Below are positions 17,246 through 25,998 of a stretch of 64,000 bases of DNA, in pieces. Source of the stretch: Verrucomicrobiota bacterium (GTDB lineage: Bacteria; Verrucomicrobiota; Verrucomicrobiia; Verrucomicrobiales; DEV007); assembly GCA_030625775.1 (NCBI GenBank), contig DAOUQC010000001.1, forward strand, positions 1-64,000, given 5' to 3'. The translations under genes were made by a program, and so were the position numbers. Every line of letters begins with the position of its first letter. Positions within the stretch are counted from its first letter, which is position 1. The notes under the pieces are model-generated. The model was not told the DNA's origin. It made no database searches and saw only the letters and a program-made list of their open reading frames with translations.

Positions 17246-18445
17246 TCAACGACGCCGTCTTGGTGCTGGAGGGCGGCGTTTACGCACAGGTTTGGGAGGT
17301 TGTTCATCCAGCAGTGCCGTATAAATATAGTCAAAACCTTCGAGTTTCCGCCGCTCGATTTTTTTATCGATGAAGACTTCGACTGCTTTTGCGTTGTCGA
17401 GTTCGTCGCCTGAAAGAAGGGTAAAAGCATCTCCCTCCTTTTCGGCACGGCCGGTCCGTCCGATACGATGGACGTAGTCTTCGGCATTTTCCGGTACGCG
17501 GTAGTTGATCACGTGTGTAACACCGGTCACATCGAGTCCACGGGCAGCCAGATCGGTGGCGATAATGATGTCAAAGTCACCATTGCGGAAGCCTTGCAGG
17601 GCTTTGGTCCGGTCGCTTTGTTTGATATCCGAATGCAGCACCGCTACTTTGGCTTCGGATTTTGTTTTGAGCATGAAATGCAGAGTGTCCGCTTCCTTTT
17701 TGGTGCGGGTGAAAATCATCAAGCTATTGAAGTCAGTTGATTTCACCAAGGCGAGCAACAACTCATCCCTCTGGTCCATGGCGACCGGGTAGAAAGCATG
17801 TTTGACGGTCTCTGCTGGCGAGCGACGTTCTCCAATCTCAATTTCCAAGGGATCCTTGAGGGCCCATTCCGCAAAGGTCTGGATGGCGGGTGGCATGGTA
17901 GCCGAGAAAAACAGGGTCTGGCGTTCTGCCGCACATTGATTGACAATTTTCCGCACGTCTGGAAGAAAGCCCATATCCAGCATACGGTCGACCTCGTCGA
18001 GAACCAGGTATTTGACATTGGACAGGGACATATGCCCTTTTTCAATGTGATCGAGAAGGCGTCCGGGAGTAGCCAGGATGATGTCAGGGTTGTTTTCCAG
18101 CCCGTCGAGTTGATCGCCGTAGCCAACCCCACCGTGAAGCAGCACGCTGTTGAGCGGACGGTAATAACTAAAGCGTTTTACTTCCGCTTCCACCTGGGCA
18201 GCTAGTTCGCGGGTAGGTTCCAGTACCAGGAACTGGGGGCTCAGCCCTGGGGTCATTTTAGAAATGATGGGCAGCGCAAAGGCAGCCGTTTTGCCAGTGC
18301 CTGTCTGCGATGCTCCAATGATGTCCCGACCCTCCAGTGCCACGGGAATGGATTGCGCTTGGATAGGCGTAGGTGTTTCGTAGCCGGATTTTTCTACGGC
18401 ACGAAGGACAGGTTTTGATAATCCGAGTTCCTCAAATTGAGACAT
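17246..18445 (-). CDS. DEAD-box family RNA helicase with a DEVD box
   Basis: ATP-dependent RNA helicase of 399 residues, closest in layout to the RhlE/DbpA group, acting in RNA remodelling. The Q motif is 'FEELGLSKPVLRAVEKSGYETPTPIQ'-like at the N-terminus (key residues F4, PTPIQ near 27-31). Motif I is 'ASQTGTGKT', motif II reads 'VLDEVD' instead of DEAD, motif III 'SAT', and motif VI 'HRIGRTGR'. The C-terminus is short and very basic (rich in Arg and Pro), as in RhlE. The open frame begins at a TTG at 18481; the ATG at 18445 fits the family. First gene of the probable helicase-ruvC-cyclase-kinase operon. Confidence 0.95.
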   Translation of the reverse strand: MSQFEELGLSKPVLRAVEKSGYETPTPIQAQSIPVALEGRDIIGASQTGTGKTAAFALPIISKMTPGLSPQFLVLEPTRELAAQVEAEVKRFSYYRPLNSVLLHGGVGYGDQLDGLENNPDIILATPGRLLDHIEKGHMSLSNVKYLVLDEVDRMLDMGFLPDVRKIVNQCAAERQTLFFSATMPPAIQTFAEWALKDPLEIEIGERRSPAETVKHAFYPVAMDQRDELLLALVKSTDFNSLMIFTRTKKEADTLHFMLKTKSEAKVAVLHSDIKQSDRTKALQGFRNGDFDIIIATDLAARGLDVTGVTHVINYRVPENAEDYVHRIGRTGRAEKEGDAFTLLSGDELDNAKAVEVFIDKKIERRKLEGFDYIYTALLDEQPPKPVRKRRPPAPRRRR

Positions 18446-18543
18446 GGCGTGCAACAGGGCGGTGTTCGGCCCATCTTGCAAGGGATTTTCGGACTTGAGG
18501 CAAATTAAAACCAGCCGTTTTTTGCCGACTAAAGAGCGGATGA

Positions 18544-19002
18544 TTAGCGTTTTCCTCTGGTCAGCAGGTGATCGAGGGAAATTCGGCCCCCTCCACTAAA
18601 TGCCAGGGCAAAAGACATGCCCGCATAGAGAAGCAGGGTTTGAGCGTTGAGGGTGCCTGATAATTCCACGGGTACTATCAGGATGAAGATGATTAAAACC
18701 AGCATGAGAAGAGCACAGATACGGGTGTAAACACCAGTGATCACTCCCAGGGATAGCACGGTACAAAGAACAATTAAAGCCGTGGCGAAGAGTCCGGGCA
18801 GGTTGAATCCCAACTCGCTGAACTGATCCACCAGGCTCCAACTCTTTTTTTCCCAAACGAATGCCCAGGCCCTGAAGGATTGATAGCAGCCCTGAAAATA
18901 GAGCATAGGAATCCCGACAGCAAAACGCAGTATCAGCAGTGCGAGGTCGTTGAGAATGGCCCCGGCAGGTGAATGGGAGGAGGGGTCGGAGTGATATTCC
19001 AT
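18544..19002 (-). CDS. DoxX family membrane protein
   Basis: Inner-membrane protein of 152 residues with about four hydrophobic helices. It shows the DoxX pattern: 'LALLILRFAVGIPMLYFQG' near the N-terminus, 'SELGFNLPGLFATALIV' in the middle, and 'TLLLYAGMSFALAFSGGGRISLDHLL' at the end. DoxX proteins are linked in some bacteria to quinone or thiosulfate metabolism and to oxidative-stress complexes; no specific role is visible here. It lies upstream of the helicase operon on the same strand with about 100 bp between. Confidence 0.87.
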   Translation of the reverse strand: MEYHSDPSSHSPAGAILNDLALLILRFAVGIPMLYFQGCYQSFRAWAFVWEKKSWSLVDQFSELGFNLPGLFATALIVLCTVLSLGVITGVYTRICALLMLVLIIFILIVPVELSGTLNAQTLLLYAGMSFALAFSGGGRISLDHLLTRGKR

Positions 19003-19051
19003 TGTGGGAACTCAAGCATGATTGCCGTTAATCCGCAACATAGACTTGAGC

Positions 19052-19480
19052 TCAGTTTTCGTTTTGGCGATTGATGGGGGGGCGTGCATCCAGTTTGCAA
19101 AATCTTTTTTCATTGTCCTGGAGGCTGTGTTGGGGGCGGACTTTTTCTGCTGCGATTCGGTCGATCGCTTCGGAAATTTTCAAGGTGAGTTGGTTGAGCG
19201 CTTTTTTACGCTCGTGATCGCCTTGTTGCCATTCCTGGCGAAGTTGTGCGGTCTCGTGATGGCAGAGATCCTCCAATTGATCCAGTCGGTCGGCGACCTT
19301 GTCTTTCAGCGTCATCGCACAATCGAAGAGAAGTTCTTCAAACAAAGCGAGACGTTTTTCTACATCACCCAAGCGTTCAGCAGCTATGCTTGAATCACTG
19401 GAGTCTTGAGCAATGGGTGCGAGATCATCCAACTTTTCCGTGGCAGCGGCAGGGATCCGAAAGTGAGTTTTATCAATCAT
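19052..19480 (-). CDS. Small charged coiled-coil protein, unknown function
   Basis: A 142-residue soluble protein with no recognised domain. From about residue 35 to 115 it is helical with heptad-like spacing ('RLGDVEKRLALFEELL', 'LKDKVADRLDQLEDL', 'KKALNQLTLKISEAIDRI'), so a coiled coil is likely. No signal peptide or membrane segment is seen. It is on the same strand as serA upstream and doxX downstream, 230 bp and 49 bp away. Translation as a real gene is supported by the regular heptads and an ATG start. Confidence 0.7.
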   Translation of the reverse strand: MIDKTHFRIPAAATEKLDDLAPIAQDSSDSSIAAERLGDVEKRLALFEELLFDCAMTLKDKVADRLDQLEDLCHHETAQLRQEWQQGDHERKKALNQLTLKISEAIDRIAAEKVRPQHSLQDNEKRFCKLDARPPINRQNEN

Positions 19481-19566
19481 GACTGGAGAACGGCTGGTTG
19501 TTTATAACGGCCTTCAAAACCGAAGGGGTGTATAATTTACATAATTTCTAGAATAAAGCAAGATAT

Positions 19567-19639
19567 TTTTATAGAAGTTATAATTACTATAAAAGCAGGC
19601 CGCTTTGATACTGTTAGAGGGAGGCAGCAGGTATGCTGC
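19567..19639. other. AT-rich spacer with two inverted repeats between serA and the coiled-coil gene
   Basis: TTTTATAG (19567-19574) pairs with CTATAAAA (19587-19594) around a 12-base loop. GCAGCA (19624-19629) pairs with TGCTGC (19634-19639) around GGTA. The second lies 74 bp beyond the serA stop on the minus strand. Neither has a following T-tract in that direction. The AT-rich first element could include the promoter of the minus-strand coiled-coil gene. Confidence 0.4.
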
Positions 19640-19712
19640 TACTTTCTTGCCTGGCTTTAGGAAAAAGGCAGCAAGCCGTACCAGCCCATACCAGATGCTT
19701 CGCCAGAGGGTT

Positions 19713-21308
19713 TTAGAGTGAAATCGAGAGAGCTTCGTAGATGCCTTCGTGGGCTTCCAGATCGGCGAGCAGCTCGGCTCCTGGTGAGGAGTCCAGATTG
19801 AGCACACTGAGGGCACGGCCTCCTACTTTGTTACGGCTGAGTGACATGCTGGCGATGTTGACTCCGTGTTTGGCGAGTGTTTTGCCTACATGGCCGACAA
19901 CACCGGGGGAGTCGAGGTTCTCGAGTACCAGCAAATGGCCTTCCGGAGTTGCTTCGACCGAGCGTTCACGAAGTTTGACGATACGTGGCTGGTTGCCGAA
20001 AAATGTTCCGGCCACCGTAGTGCTTTCGTTGTCATTGCCGACCTCCACTTCAATCAGGTCGGTAAATTCACAAGGAGTGGGTATCCGGGATTCGGTTACA
20101 CGGATGCCTCGATTTTCCGCAAAACCAGGAGCATTAAGTGTATTGACGGCTGCTTTTCCAGAACTCAACTCAAGAAAGCCTTTCAGCGCGGAGCGGGTGA
20201 TGAGTGTGGTATCGACATCACTGACCTTGCCGCTGTAGTTGATACGAAAAAAATCAGGCTGTTGGGGGGCGATGTGGGAAATGAGTTTGCCCAGCACTTC
20301 TGCCAGGTTCAAATAAGGGCCGATTTCTTCGATCGTTTTTTCGTCGATGTTCGGAGTGTTGATTGAGTTGACGACAGTGCCGTTGAGTACAGCGTCTCGA
20401 ACGGTACGGGCGATTTCGATGCCAACATTCTCCTGGGCTTCCTGGGTTGAAGCGCCCAGGTGGGGGGTGAGAACTACATTTTCGTTTTTCAGCAGGGGAT
20501 TGTCGGCCGCCGGAGGCTCGCACTCATAAACGTCGAAGGCAGCCCCCGCTATTTGGCCGCTTTCGAGCCCTTCGAGCAGGGCGGCTTCGTCGATCAAACC
20601 GCCACGGGCGCAGTTGACGATGCGCACTCCGGGCTTCATGAGGGCGATACGTTCCCGGTTGATCATGTGATGGGTTTCATCATTTTTAGGCATGTGCATA
20701 GTGATGAAATCAGCCTGTGATATGGCGTCTTCGATACTTTCGCACAGCTCAACCCGCAAAATTTTGGCCTGGCTGGCAGCCAGATAGGGGTCGTAGGCAA
20801 CAACACGCATGCCAAAAGAAAGCGCCCGTTTCGCAAATTCACTGCCAATCCTGCCCATGCCGAGGATGGCCAGAGTCTTTTTGTATAGCTCGACCCCTTC
20901 GAATTTTTTGCGCTCCCACTTGCCGGCGATGACGCTGGCATGAGCCTGGGGAATCGTTCGTGCCAGGGAAGTCATCAGGCTGAAGGCGTGTTCTGCGGTT
21001 GAAATGGTATTGCCCGCCGGTGTGTTCATCACGATCACGCCATGATTGGTGGCGGTGGGAATGTCGATGTTGTCCACGCCCACCCCGGCTCGCCCCACGG
21101 CTTTCAGCTTGGTGGCGGCTTCAAGAACGCGTCCCGTGATCTTGGTGGCGCTGCGAACTATGATCCCGGAATATTCGGCAGCGCAGGCGACCAGTTCATC
21201 TTCACTTAGCCCGAATTTCACATCGACCTCGAGTTCGGGATCGTTCTTGAGATCATCGATTCCCTTTTCTGAAATCGAATCGGCGACGAGTATTTTGTGC
21301 TTGGCCAT
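19713..21308 (-). CDS. serA: D-3-phosphoglycerate dehydrogenase, long form
   Basis: Oxidises 3-phosphoglycerate to 3-phosphohydroxypyruvate with NAD+, the first step of serine synthesis. With 531 residues it is the long type, carrying catalytic, NAD-binding, intervening (ASB) and C-terminal ACT domains. The Rossmann motif 'GMGRIG' lies near 148-153. Catalytic Arg in 'NCARGG', Glu in 'ECEPP' and His in 'LTPHLGAST' are present. The ACT domain spans about the last 75 residues ('LVLENLDSPGVVGHVGKTLA'), suggesting feedback control by serine. The frame extends to 21380, but the ATG at 21308 matches the family start. Divergent from ilvD. Confidence 0.97.
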   Translation of the reverse strand: MAKHKILVADSISEKGIDDLKNDPELEVDVKFGLSEDELVACAAEYSGIIVRSATKITGRVLEAATKLKAVGRAGVGVDNIDIPTATNHGVIVMNTPAGNTISTAEHAFSLMTSLARTIPQAHASVIAGKWERKKFEGVELYKKTLAILGMGRIGSEFAKRALSFGMRVVAYDPYLAASQAKILRVELCESIEDAISQADFITMHMPKNDETHHMINRERIALMKPGVRIVNCARGGLIDEAALLEGLESGQIAGAAFDVYECEPPAADNPLLKNENVVLTPHLGASTQEAQENVGIEIARTVRDAVLNGTVVNSINTPNIDEKTIEEIGPYLNLAEVLGKLISHIAPQQPDFFRINYSGKVSDVDTTLITRSALKGFLELSSGKAAVNTLNAPGFAENRGIRVTESRIPTPCEFTDLIEVEVGNDNESTTVAGTFFGNQPRIVKLRERSVEATPEGHLLVLENLDSPGVVGHVGKTLAKHGVNIASMSLSRNKVGGRALSVLNLDSSPGAELLADLEAHEGIYEALSISL

Positions 21309-21460
21309 GAGGTCGCTAATTAGGGATGCATTCCGCTGCTTCGCAAGAGCTTTCCGAATCAAAGTCAGCGGGGAGCGCATTTGTTCCGGGTATGGGAAAA
21401 AATGACTGAGTGCTTGACGGGGAAGGTCACTTAAAGAACGGTCAGTATTATATTAATATC

Positions 21461-23191
21461 ATGAAAGCTTCATCAAAGAAAACAACCCGTCGCAAAAAAG
21501 TGATCACTCCAGCGCATCGTCAATTTTCTGGGCCAATGGTGGATGGGCCGAGCCGCGCTGGCAGCCGTTCGATGCTTTATGCAGTTGGGTTTGAACGTGA
21601 GGATTTTAAAAAATCGCAGGTAGGGATTGCTTCGACTTGGAGCATGGTGACTCCGTGTAACATGCACATTAATAAGCTGGCGGATGAATCTTTGAAAGGT
21701 GTGGACGCAGCTGGTGGCAAGGGAGTGGTTTTTAATACCATCACAGTGTCCGATGGAATTTCGATGGGAACCGAGGGCATGAAATACTCCCTGGCTTCAC
21801 GTGAGGTGATTGCGGATTCGATCGAGACGGTGGTCGGCTGTGAAGGGCTTGATGGCATTGTTGCGATTGGCGGTTGTGATAAAAACATGCCGGGCTGCAT
21901 GATTGCTTTGGCGCGTCTGAATCGTCCTGCGGTTTTTGTTTATGGAGGTACGATCAAAGCGGGTTGCATGGGGGGTAAGGATGTGGATATCGTTACCGTT
22001 TATGAAGCGGTCGGTCAGGAGTCTGCCGGGGCGATTTCCAATGATGAGTTGGAAGCGGTGAGTGAAGTGGCTATTCCGGGCGCGGGCTCCTGTGGTGGTA
22101 TGTATACCGCCAATACCATGGCTTGCGCGATTGAGGCATTGGGAATGAGTTTGCCAAATAGTTCAGCTCAAGCGGCGGTATCTAATGATAAGTTAATGGA
22201 TTGTTTTGATGCCGGCGTCGCAGTGGTGAACTTGCTGGATAAGAATATTCGTCCGCGTGACATCATGACTCGTAAAGCTTTTGAGAATGCGATCACGCTA
22301 GTGACAGCTCTTGGCGGATCGACCAATGCGGTATTGCACCTATTGGCGATGGCTTCTTCTATGGGGGTGAAGTTGTCGATTGACGATTTCACTAAGATTG
22401 GCAAGAAAGTTCCTGTCTTGGCCGACTTGAAACCCAGTGGTCAGCACATGATGGAAAAGTTGGTTGAGATCGGTGGCACCTTGCCGTTGATGAAGATGCT
22501 TTTAAACAAAGGCCTGTTGCATGGGGATTGCCTGACGGTGACCGGGCGCACCTTGAAACAGAATTTGGCTAAAGTGAAAGCGTCTTATCCAAAAGGGCAG
22601 ACGGTGATTCGCCCGTTTAGCAATCCAATTAAACCCGAGGGGCATCTAACCATTCTTTATGGTAATTTAGCACCGACTGGAGCGGTGGCGAAGATCAGTG
22701 GTAAGGAAGGCGATTTTTTCAAAGGTATCGCACGTCCGTTTAATTCGGAAGAAGCGGCGATGAAAGCGATCCTGAGCGGTCGAATCAAAAAGGGTGATGT
22801 GATTGTCATTCGCATGGAGGGACCGAAGGGAGGACCCGGTATGCGTGAAATGCTCGGGCCGACAGCGGCGATCATGGGAAGGGGATTGGGTAAAGACGTG
22901 GCTTTGATCACCGACGGACGTTTTTCCGGTGGCAGTCACGGTTTTGTGGTCGGTCACGTGACTCCTGAAGCTTTCCTCGGTGGTCCACTGGCGATTGTGG
23001 AGAATGGCGACAAGATTTCCGTCGATACGGTGAAACGCAAGATGACGCTGCACGTTACCAAAAAAGAAATGGCGTTGCGTTCGAAGAAGTGGAAACAGCC
23101 CAAGCCGCGTTACCGTCGTGGTGTGCTGGCGAAATACGCCAAGCTCGTCAACTGTGCTTCACAGGGTGCGGTGACGGATGAGGATTTGTAG
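21461..23191 (+). CDS. ilvD: Dihydroxy-acid dehydratase
   Basis: Iron-sulfur enzyme that dehydrates 2,3-dihydroxy-isovalerate and -methylvalerate in valine and isoleucine synthesis. It has 576 residues, typical length. Cluster cysteines are visible in 'TPCNMHIN', '[10 protein letters not shown]' and '[20 protein letters not shown]'. Other family blocks are '[16 protein letters not shown]' and '[22 protein letters not shown]'. The open frame starts at 21410; the ATG at 21461 fits the family. It is transcribed divergently from serA with 152 bp between starts, so both amino-acid genes probably have promoters in that space. Confidence 0.97.
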   Translation: MKASSKKTTRRKKVITPAHRQFSGPMVDGPSRAGSRSMLYAVGFEREDFKKSQVGIASTWSMVTPCNMHINKLADESLKGVDAAGGKGVVFNTITVSDGISMGTEGMKYSLASREVIADSIETVVGCEGLDGIVAIGGCDKNMPGCMIALARLNRPAVFVYGGTIKAGCMGGKDVDIVTVYEAVGQESAGAISNDELEAVSEVAIPGAGSCGGMYTANTMACAIEALGMSLPNSSAQAAVSNDKLMDCFDAGVAVVNLLDKNIRPRDIMTRKAFENAITLVTALGGSTNAVLHLLAMASSMGVKLSIDDFTKIGKKVPVLADLKPSGQHMMEKLVEIGGTLPLMKMLLNKGLLHGDCLTVTGRTLKQNLAKVKASYPKGQTVIRPFSNPIKPEGHLTILYGNLAPTGAVAKISGKEGDFFKGIARPFNSEEAAMKAILSGRIKKGDVIVIRMEGPKGGPGMREMLGPTAAIMGRGLGKDVALITDGRFSGGSHGFVVGHVTPEAFLGGPLAIVENGDKISVDTVKRKMTLHVTKKEMALRSKKWKQPKPRYRRGVLAKYAKLVNCASQGAVTDEDL

Positions 23192-23205
23192 GGGAGGGGA
23201 ACCGC

Positions 23206-23232
23206 AGCCGAGGGTAGTGAGACAGCCGCAGG
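23206..23232. repeat. Dispersed repeat, copy 1 (AGCCGAG ... TGAGACAGCCG)
   Basis: AGCCGAGGG then TAGTGAGACAGCCGCAGG lies just after ilvD. The same left end and the TGAGACAGCCG right end recur at 30143-30180. Confidence 0.5.
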
Positions 23233-23284
23233 CAAATGGCACGGATAAATAATTTTGGGGTTGGTTATTTCAATTTTATTCACC

Positions 23285-23310
23285 ATCCGTGAAATCTGTG
23301 TAATCCGTGG
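23285..23310. repeat. Short 'ATCCGTG' word repeat
   Basis: ATCCGTG, ATCTGTG and ATCCGTGG occur in a row with 3-4 base spacers, 23 bp upstream of the next start. Similar ATCCGTG strings are a familiar intergenic repeat in many environmental genomes. Confidence 0.5.
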
Positions 23311-23332
23311 TTGAATTATCGGTAGGTATGGG

Positions 23333-24004
23333 ATGGCTGATATGAAGTTTACCCTGCGTGCCGTTGACGTTTCATATTTGGGGGGCATTTTTATATTTGT
23401 GCCATGGCTTGGGACACAAATTCTGGAGCATAACAATTTTGCTTTTTGGTTTATCACTCCGGGATTTTTAATCATCCTTATTGGGATCCTGGCGATTCGA
23501 AGCCTGCCAACGTATGATAAGGCTTTAGATATTGTGGGGATGTTAGGCAGTTTTTTCTTTACGATTGTTTTTTTAATGCTGTTTGGCTATGCCGCTAACG
23601 ACAGCGGGAAAGCTAGTGATGTTGAAGGTTATGCTGTACTCGGTTTTTTCATCTATTTCCCTTTTGTGTTCGTTGCCTTTTCCGTCTCGGTTGAAAAATA
23701 TAGGGAGAAGGCAAAAGCAGGCCCCACTGCTTCGGTCATTGCTTTGCTCTGCGTCCACTATTTGACCATTCTCGGAGCTGCGGTTTGGGAAGCTTTCACG
23801 TTATTGCCCTCTTCTCCCGACCCGGTCTACGCGACGGGTTTTCCGTTTTTAATGCTCTTTCTTATTCTTTGCGTTCTTTTCATGGTCTTTTTTGGCTTGC
23901 CAAGAATTTTCCTAATGCTTGCCTACAAAGATTATGTCGGTTTTTTGATCTACCTGCTCGGCTTGGGGATTTATCTCTGGGATAAGGTTCCTCCGGTGAA
24001 TTGA
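23333..24004 (+). CDS. Multi-spanning membrane protein, unknown function
   Basis: A 223-residue protein with about six hydrophobic helices: near 15-32, 38-55, 66-84, 101-118, 132-150 and 167-213 (the last two close together). No charged signature motif or known transporter motif was recognised. It is followed within 31 bp by a secreted esterase gene on the same strand, so the two may be co-transcribed. Codon use and GC look like the neighbouring genes. Function is not assigned. Confidence 0.8.
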   Translation: MADMKFTLRAVDVSYLGGIFIFVPWLGTQILEHNNFAFWFITPGFLIILIGILAIRSLPTYDKALDIVGMLGSFFFTIVFLMLFGYAANDSGKASDVEGYAVLGFFIYFPFVFVAFSVSVEKYREKAKAGPTASVIALLCVHYLTILGAAVWEAFTLLPSSPDPVYATGFPFLMLFLILCVLFMVFFGLPRIFLMLAYKDYVGFLIYLLGLGIYLWDKVPPVN

Positions 24005-24034
24005 AAATTCCTGCTTCGTCCTTGCCTCATCTCC

Positions 24035-24994
24035 ATGCGGTCGCGATACTTTGTTCACATGACTGCCATTGTTAAATTCGCTGACGCTTTCTTTTCAAAA
24101 ATTCATCTAATCTCCGCATTGCTTCTAATTTACGGAGCAACCTTTGCCGCGGATGAGAAGCCCAAGGAATATGCTTTTGGCCCTGATTCAGTGCAAAAGG
24201 AAGGGGTTCCGAAAGGAAGGGTGATTACCAACACATGGAAAAGCAAGGTGTTCCCCGACACGATTCGTGAATATGCGGTCTATGTGCCGGCTCAATACAA
24301 AGCGGACGGTAAGGAAAAGGCGGCGGTGATGGTTTTTCAGGATGGACATGCCTATGTTGATGAAAAGGGCCAGGTGCGTGTGCCGATCGTTTTTGACAAC
24401 CTCATCGCCGCCGGAGACATGCCGGTAACGATTGGGGTTTTTATCAATCCGGGTTGGTTTGCCGATAAACTGGAGGCTCCGCAGAAATGGAAAGCTCCGA
24501 AGGGTGTGCGCAGCAACCGCTCCTTTGAATACGATACGTTGAGTGCGGATTTTGCAAAATTTCTGGAGACGGAAATTCTTCCCGAAGTCGGTAAAAGCTA
24601 TCGGCTCACGGACGATCCCGAAAAACGTGCGATTTGTGGAATGAGCTCCGGCGGGATCTGCGCTTTCACTGTGGCTTGGGAACGGCCGGATCTGTTTCGC
24701 AAGGTTCTGAGCCAGATAGGAAGCTTCACCAACATTCGCGGCGGACATGTTTATCCGTCCCTGATTCGAAAGACGGAAAAAAAGCCACTGCGGGTTTTTC
24801 TCCAGGACGGTTCCAACGATGTGGATAACCAGCATGGCAACTGGCCGCTATCCAACCGGCAAATGGCCGCGGCGCTTAAATTTGCCAAGTACAATTCTAA
24901 ATTTGTCTATGGTGAAGGTGCCCACAATGGCAACCATGGAGGTGCGATTTTTCCGGAGTCGTTGAGGTGGTTGTGGAGGGCGGAGGCGGAGTAA
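24035..24994 (+). CDS. Secreted esterase of the enterochelin esterase/esterase D-like family
   Basis: Alpha/beta hydrolase of about 319 residues with a signal peptide ending near 'ATFAADEK'. The nucleophile elbow is 'GMSSGG' (Ser near 205), the acid is probably in 'QDGSNDVDN', and the histidine in 'GAHNGNHGG'. The block 'FPDTIREYAVYVPAQY' is typical of the putative esterase family (PF00756), often seen in planctomycete and verrucomicrobial secreted esterases. Substrate is unknown; a plant or algal polysaccharide ester or a siderophore are both possible. A second ATG at 24059 would also give a good signal peptide. Confidence 0.87.
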   Translation: MRSRYFVHMTAIVKFADAFFSKIHLISALLLIYGATFAADEKPKEYAFGPDSVQKEGVPKGRVITNTWKSKVFPDTIREYAVYVPAQYKADGKEKAAVMVFQDGHAYVDEKGQVRVPIVFDNLIAAGDMPVTIGVFINPGWFADKLEAPQKWKAPKGVRSNRSFEYDTLSADFAKFLETEILPEVGKSYRLTDDPEKRAICGMSSGGICAFTVAWERPDLFRKVLSQIGSFTNIRGGHVYPSLIRKTEKKPLRVFLQDGSNDVDNQHGNWPLSNRQMAAALKFAKYNSKFVYGEGAHNGNHGGAIFPESLRWLWRAEAE

Positions 24995-25046
24995 GTTAGG
25001 GCGGATTGCAATAATGTTCTCACTCCATTACTTTTCTTATTGTGAA

Positions 25047-25952
25047 ATGATATTTAGAAAATCAAGCATTCCAAAAAGGCAGCCCTTTACGGCTAAGCTA
25101 AGCGAAGAACAGTTGGAGCAATACCACAGTGATGGCTTTCTTGTATTACGGGGTTTTCTGAATCGCCGCATTGTCAAGCAGGGAAAACAGGCTCTGAGCG
25201 ATGTGATTCGCCGACACATAGAATCATCTGAAGTTTGCTGCTATGAGGCACTTGGATCAGAAGAGGGGAAACTTACGGCGGCTCGATACTGCAATCGGCA
25301 TAGTCCATTTTTTTTCCAACTTGAACCAGGTTGGGATCCAGAAGGTAAGTCGAGCAAGGAGATCGAGTTGGCGGTCAGCAAGCTGATGAATCATCATACC
25401 GAGCATCAGGTATTTCATCAGATCGGGCCGGGAAATGTAGATTTGTTGAGACTCATCGGGCAAATTTTTGAAGACTATGCAGTTCTTTATCAAAGCGTGG
25501 CTTTCGTTAAACCGGCGCTTATTGGAAGCGAAAAGCCCTGGCATCAAGACAATGCGTATTTCCGTATGCAGGATTTGGAAAAAGTTATCGGGGTTTGGAT
25601 TGCTCTGGATCGTGCCACTAAGGAGAACGCTTGTATGCATGTCTTAAAGGGGGGGCATCGATTGGGGCCGTTGCGCCACCAAATCGCCGATGAATGCGAA
25701 ATAAAGAAGGATCGTTTTGACCGGGCAAAAGCGATTCCAGTAGAAATGGAGCCGGGGGATATCCTGATTTTTCATAGTAATCTTCCTCATATGACACCTG
25801 CTAACAACAGCCCCTATCGGCGGCGATCGGTACAGTATCATTTTCGGGCTGAAGGCAATACGATGCTGAGTTATTTGGATTACGAGAAGGTGTTCAAAGA
25901 GGCGGATGGAACACCCGCCAGTTGTGCGGCGGCTCAAGCCCGCGGTCTCTAA
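25047..25952 (+). CDS. Phytanoyl-CoA dioxygenase (PhyH) family oxygenase
   Basis: Fe(II)/2-oxoglutarate-dependent oxygenase of about 301 residues. Metal ligands are visible as the HxD in 'WHQDNAYF' and the distal His in 'HSNLPHMTPAN', with the 2-oxoglutarate-binding Arg in 'YRRRSVQYHF'. The N-terminal 'LSEEQLEQYHSDGFLVLRGFL' is the standard opening of the family. The family hydroxylates diverse small molecules, so the substrate cannot be told. The open frame starts at 25014; the ATG at 25047 puts the conserved opening at a normal distance. Confidence 0.9.
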   Translation: MIFRKSSIPKRQPFTAKLSEEQLEQYHSDGFLVLRGFLNRRIVKQGKQALSDVIRRHIESSEVCCYEALGSEEGKLTAARYCNRHSPFFFQLEPGWDPEGKSSKEIELAVSKLMNHHTEHQVFHQIGPGNVDLLRLIGQIFEDYAVLYQSVAFVKPALIGSEKPWHQDNAYFRMQDLEKVIGVWIALDRATKENACMHVLKGGHRLGPLRHQIADECEIKKDRFDRAKAIPVEMEPGDILIFHSNLPHMTPANNSPYRRRSVQYHFRAEGNTMLSYLDYEKVFKEADGTPASCAAAQARGL

Positions 25953-25998
25953 AAGAAGGAGATGGAAGGCCGGAGAATTTTTCCTTACAGATTTTCTT

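Noticed and set aside
21414-21451. TTGACG and TATTAT as a promoter for ilvD
   Set aside because: The spacer is 26 bp, too long for a sigma-70 promoter.
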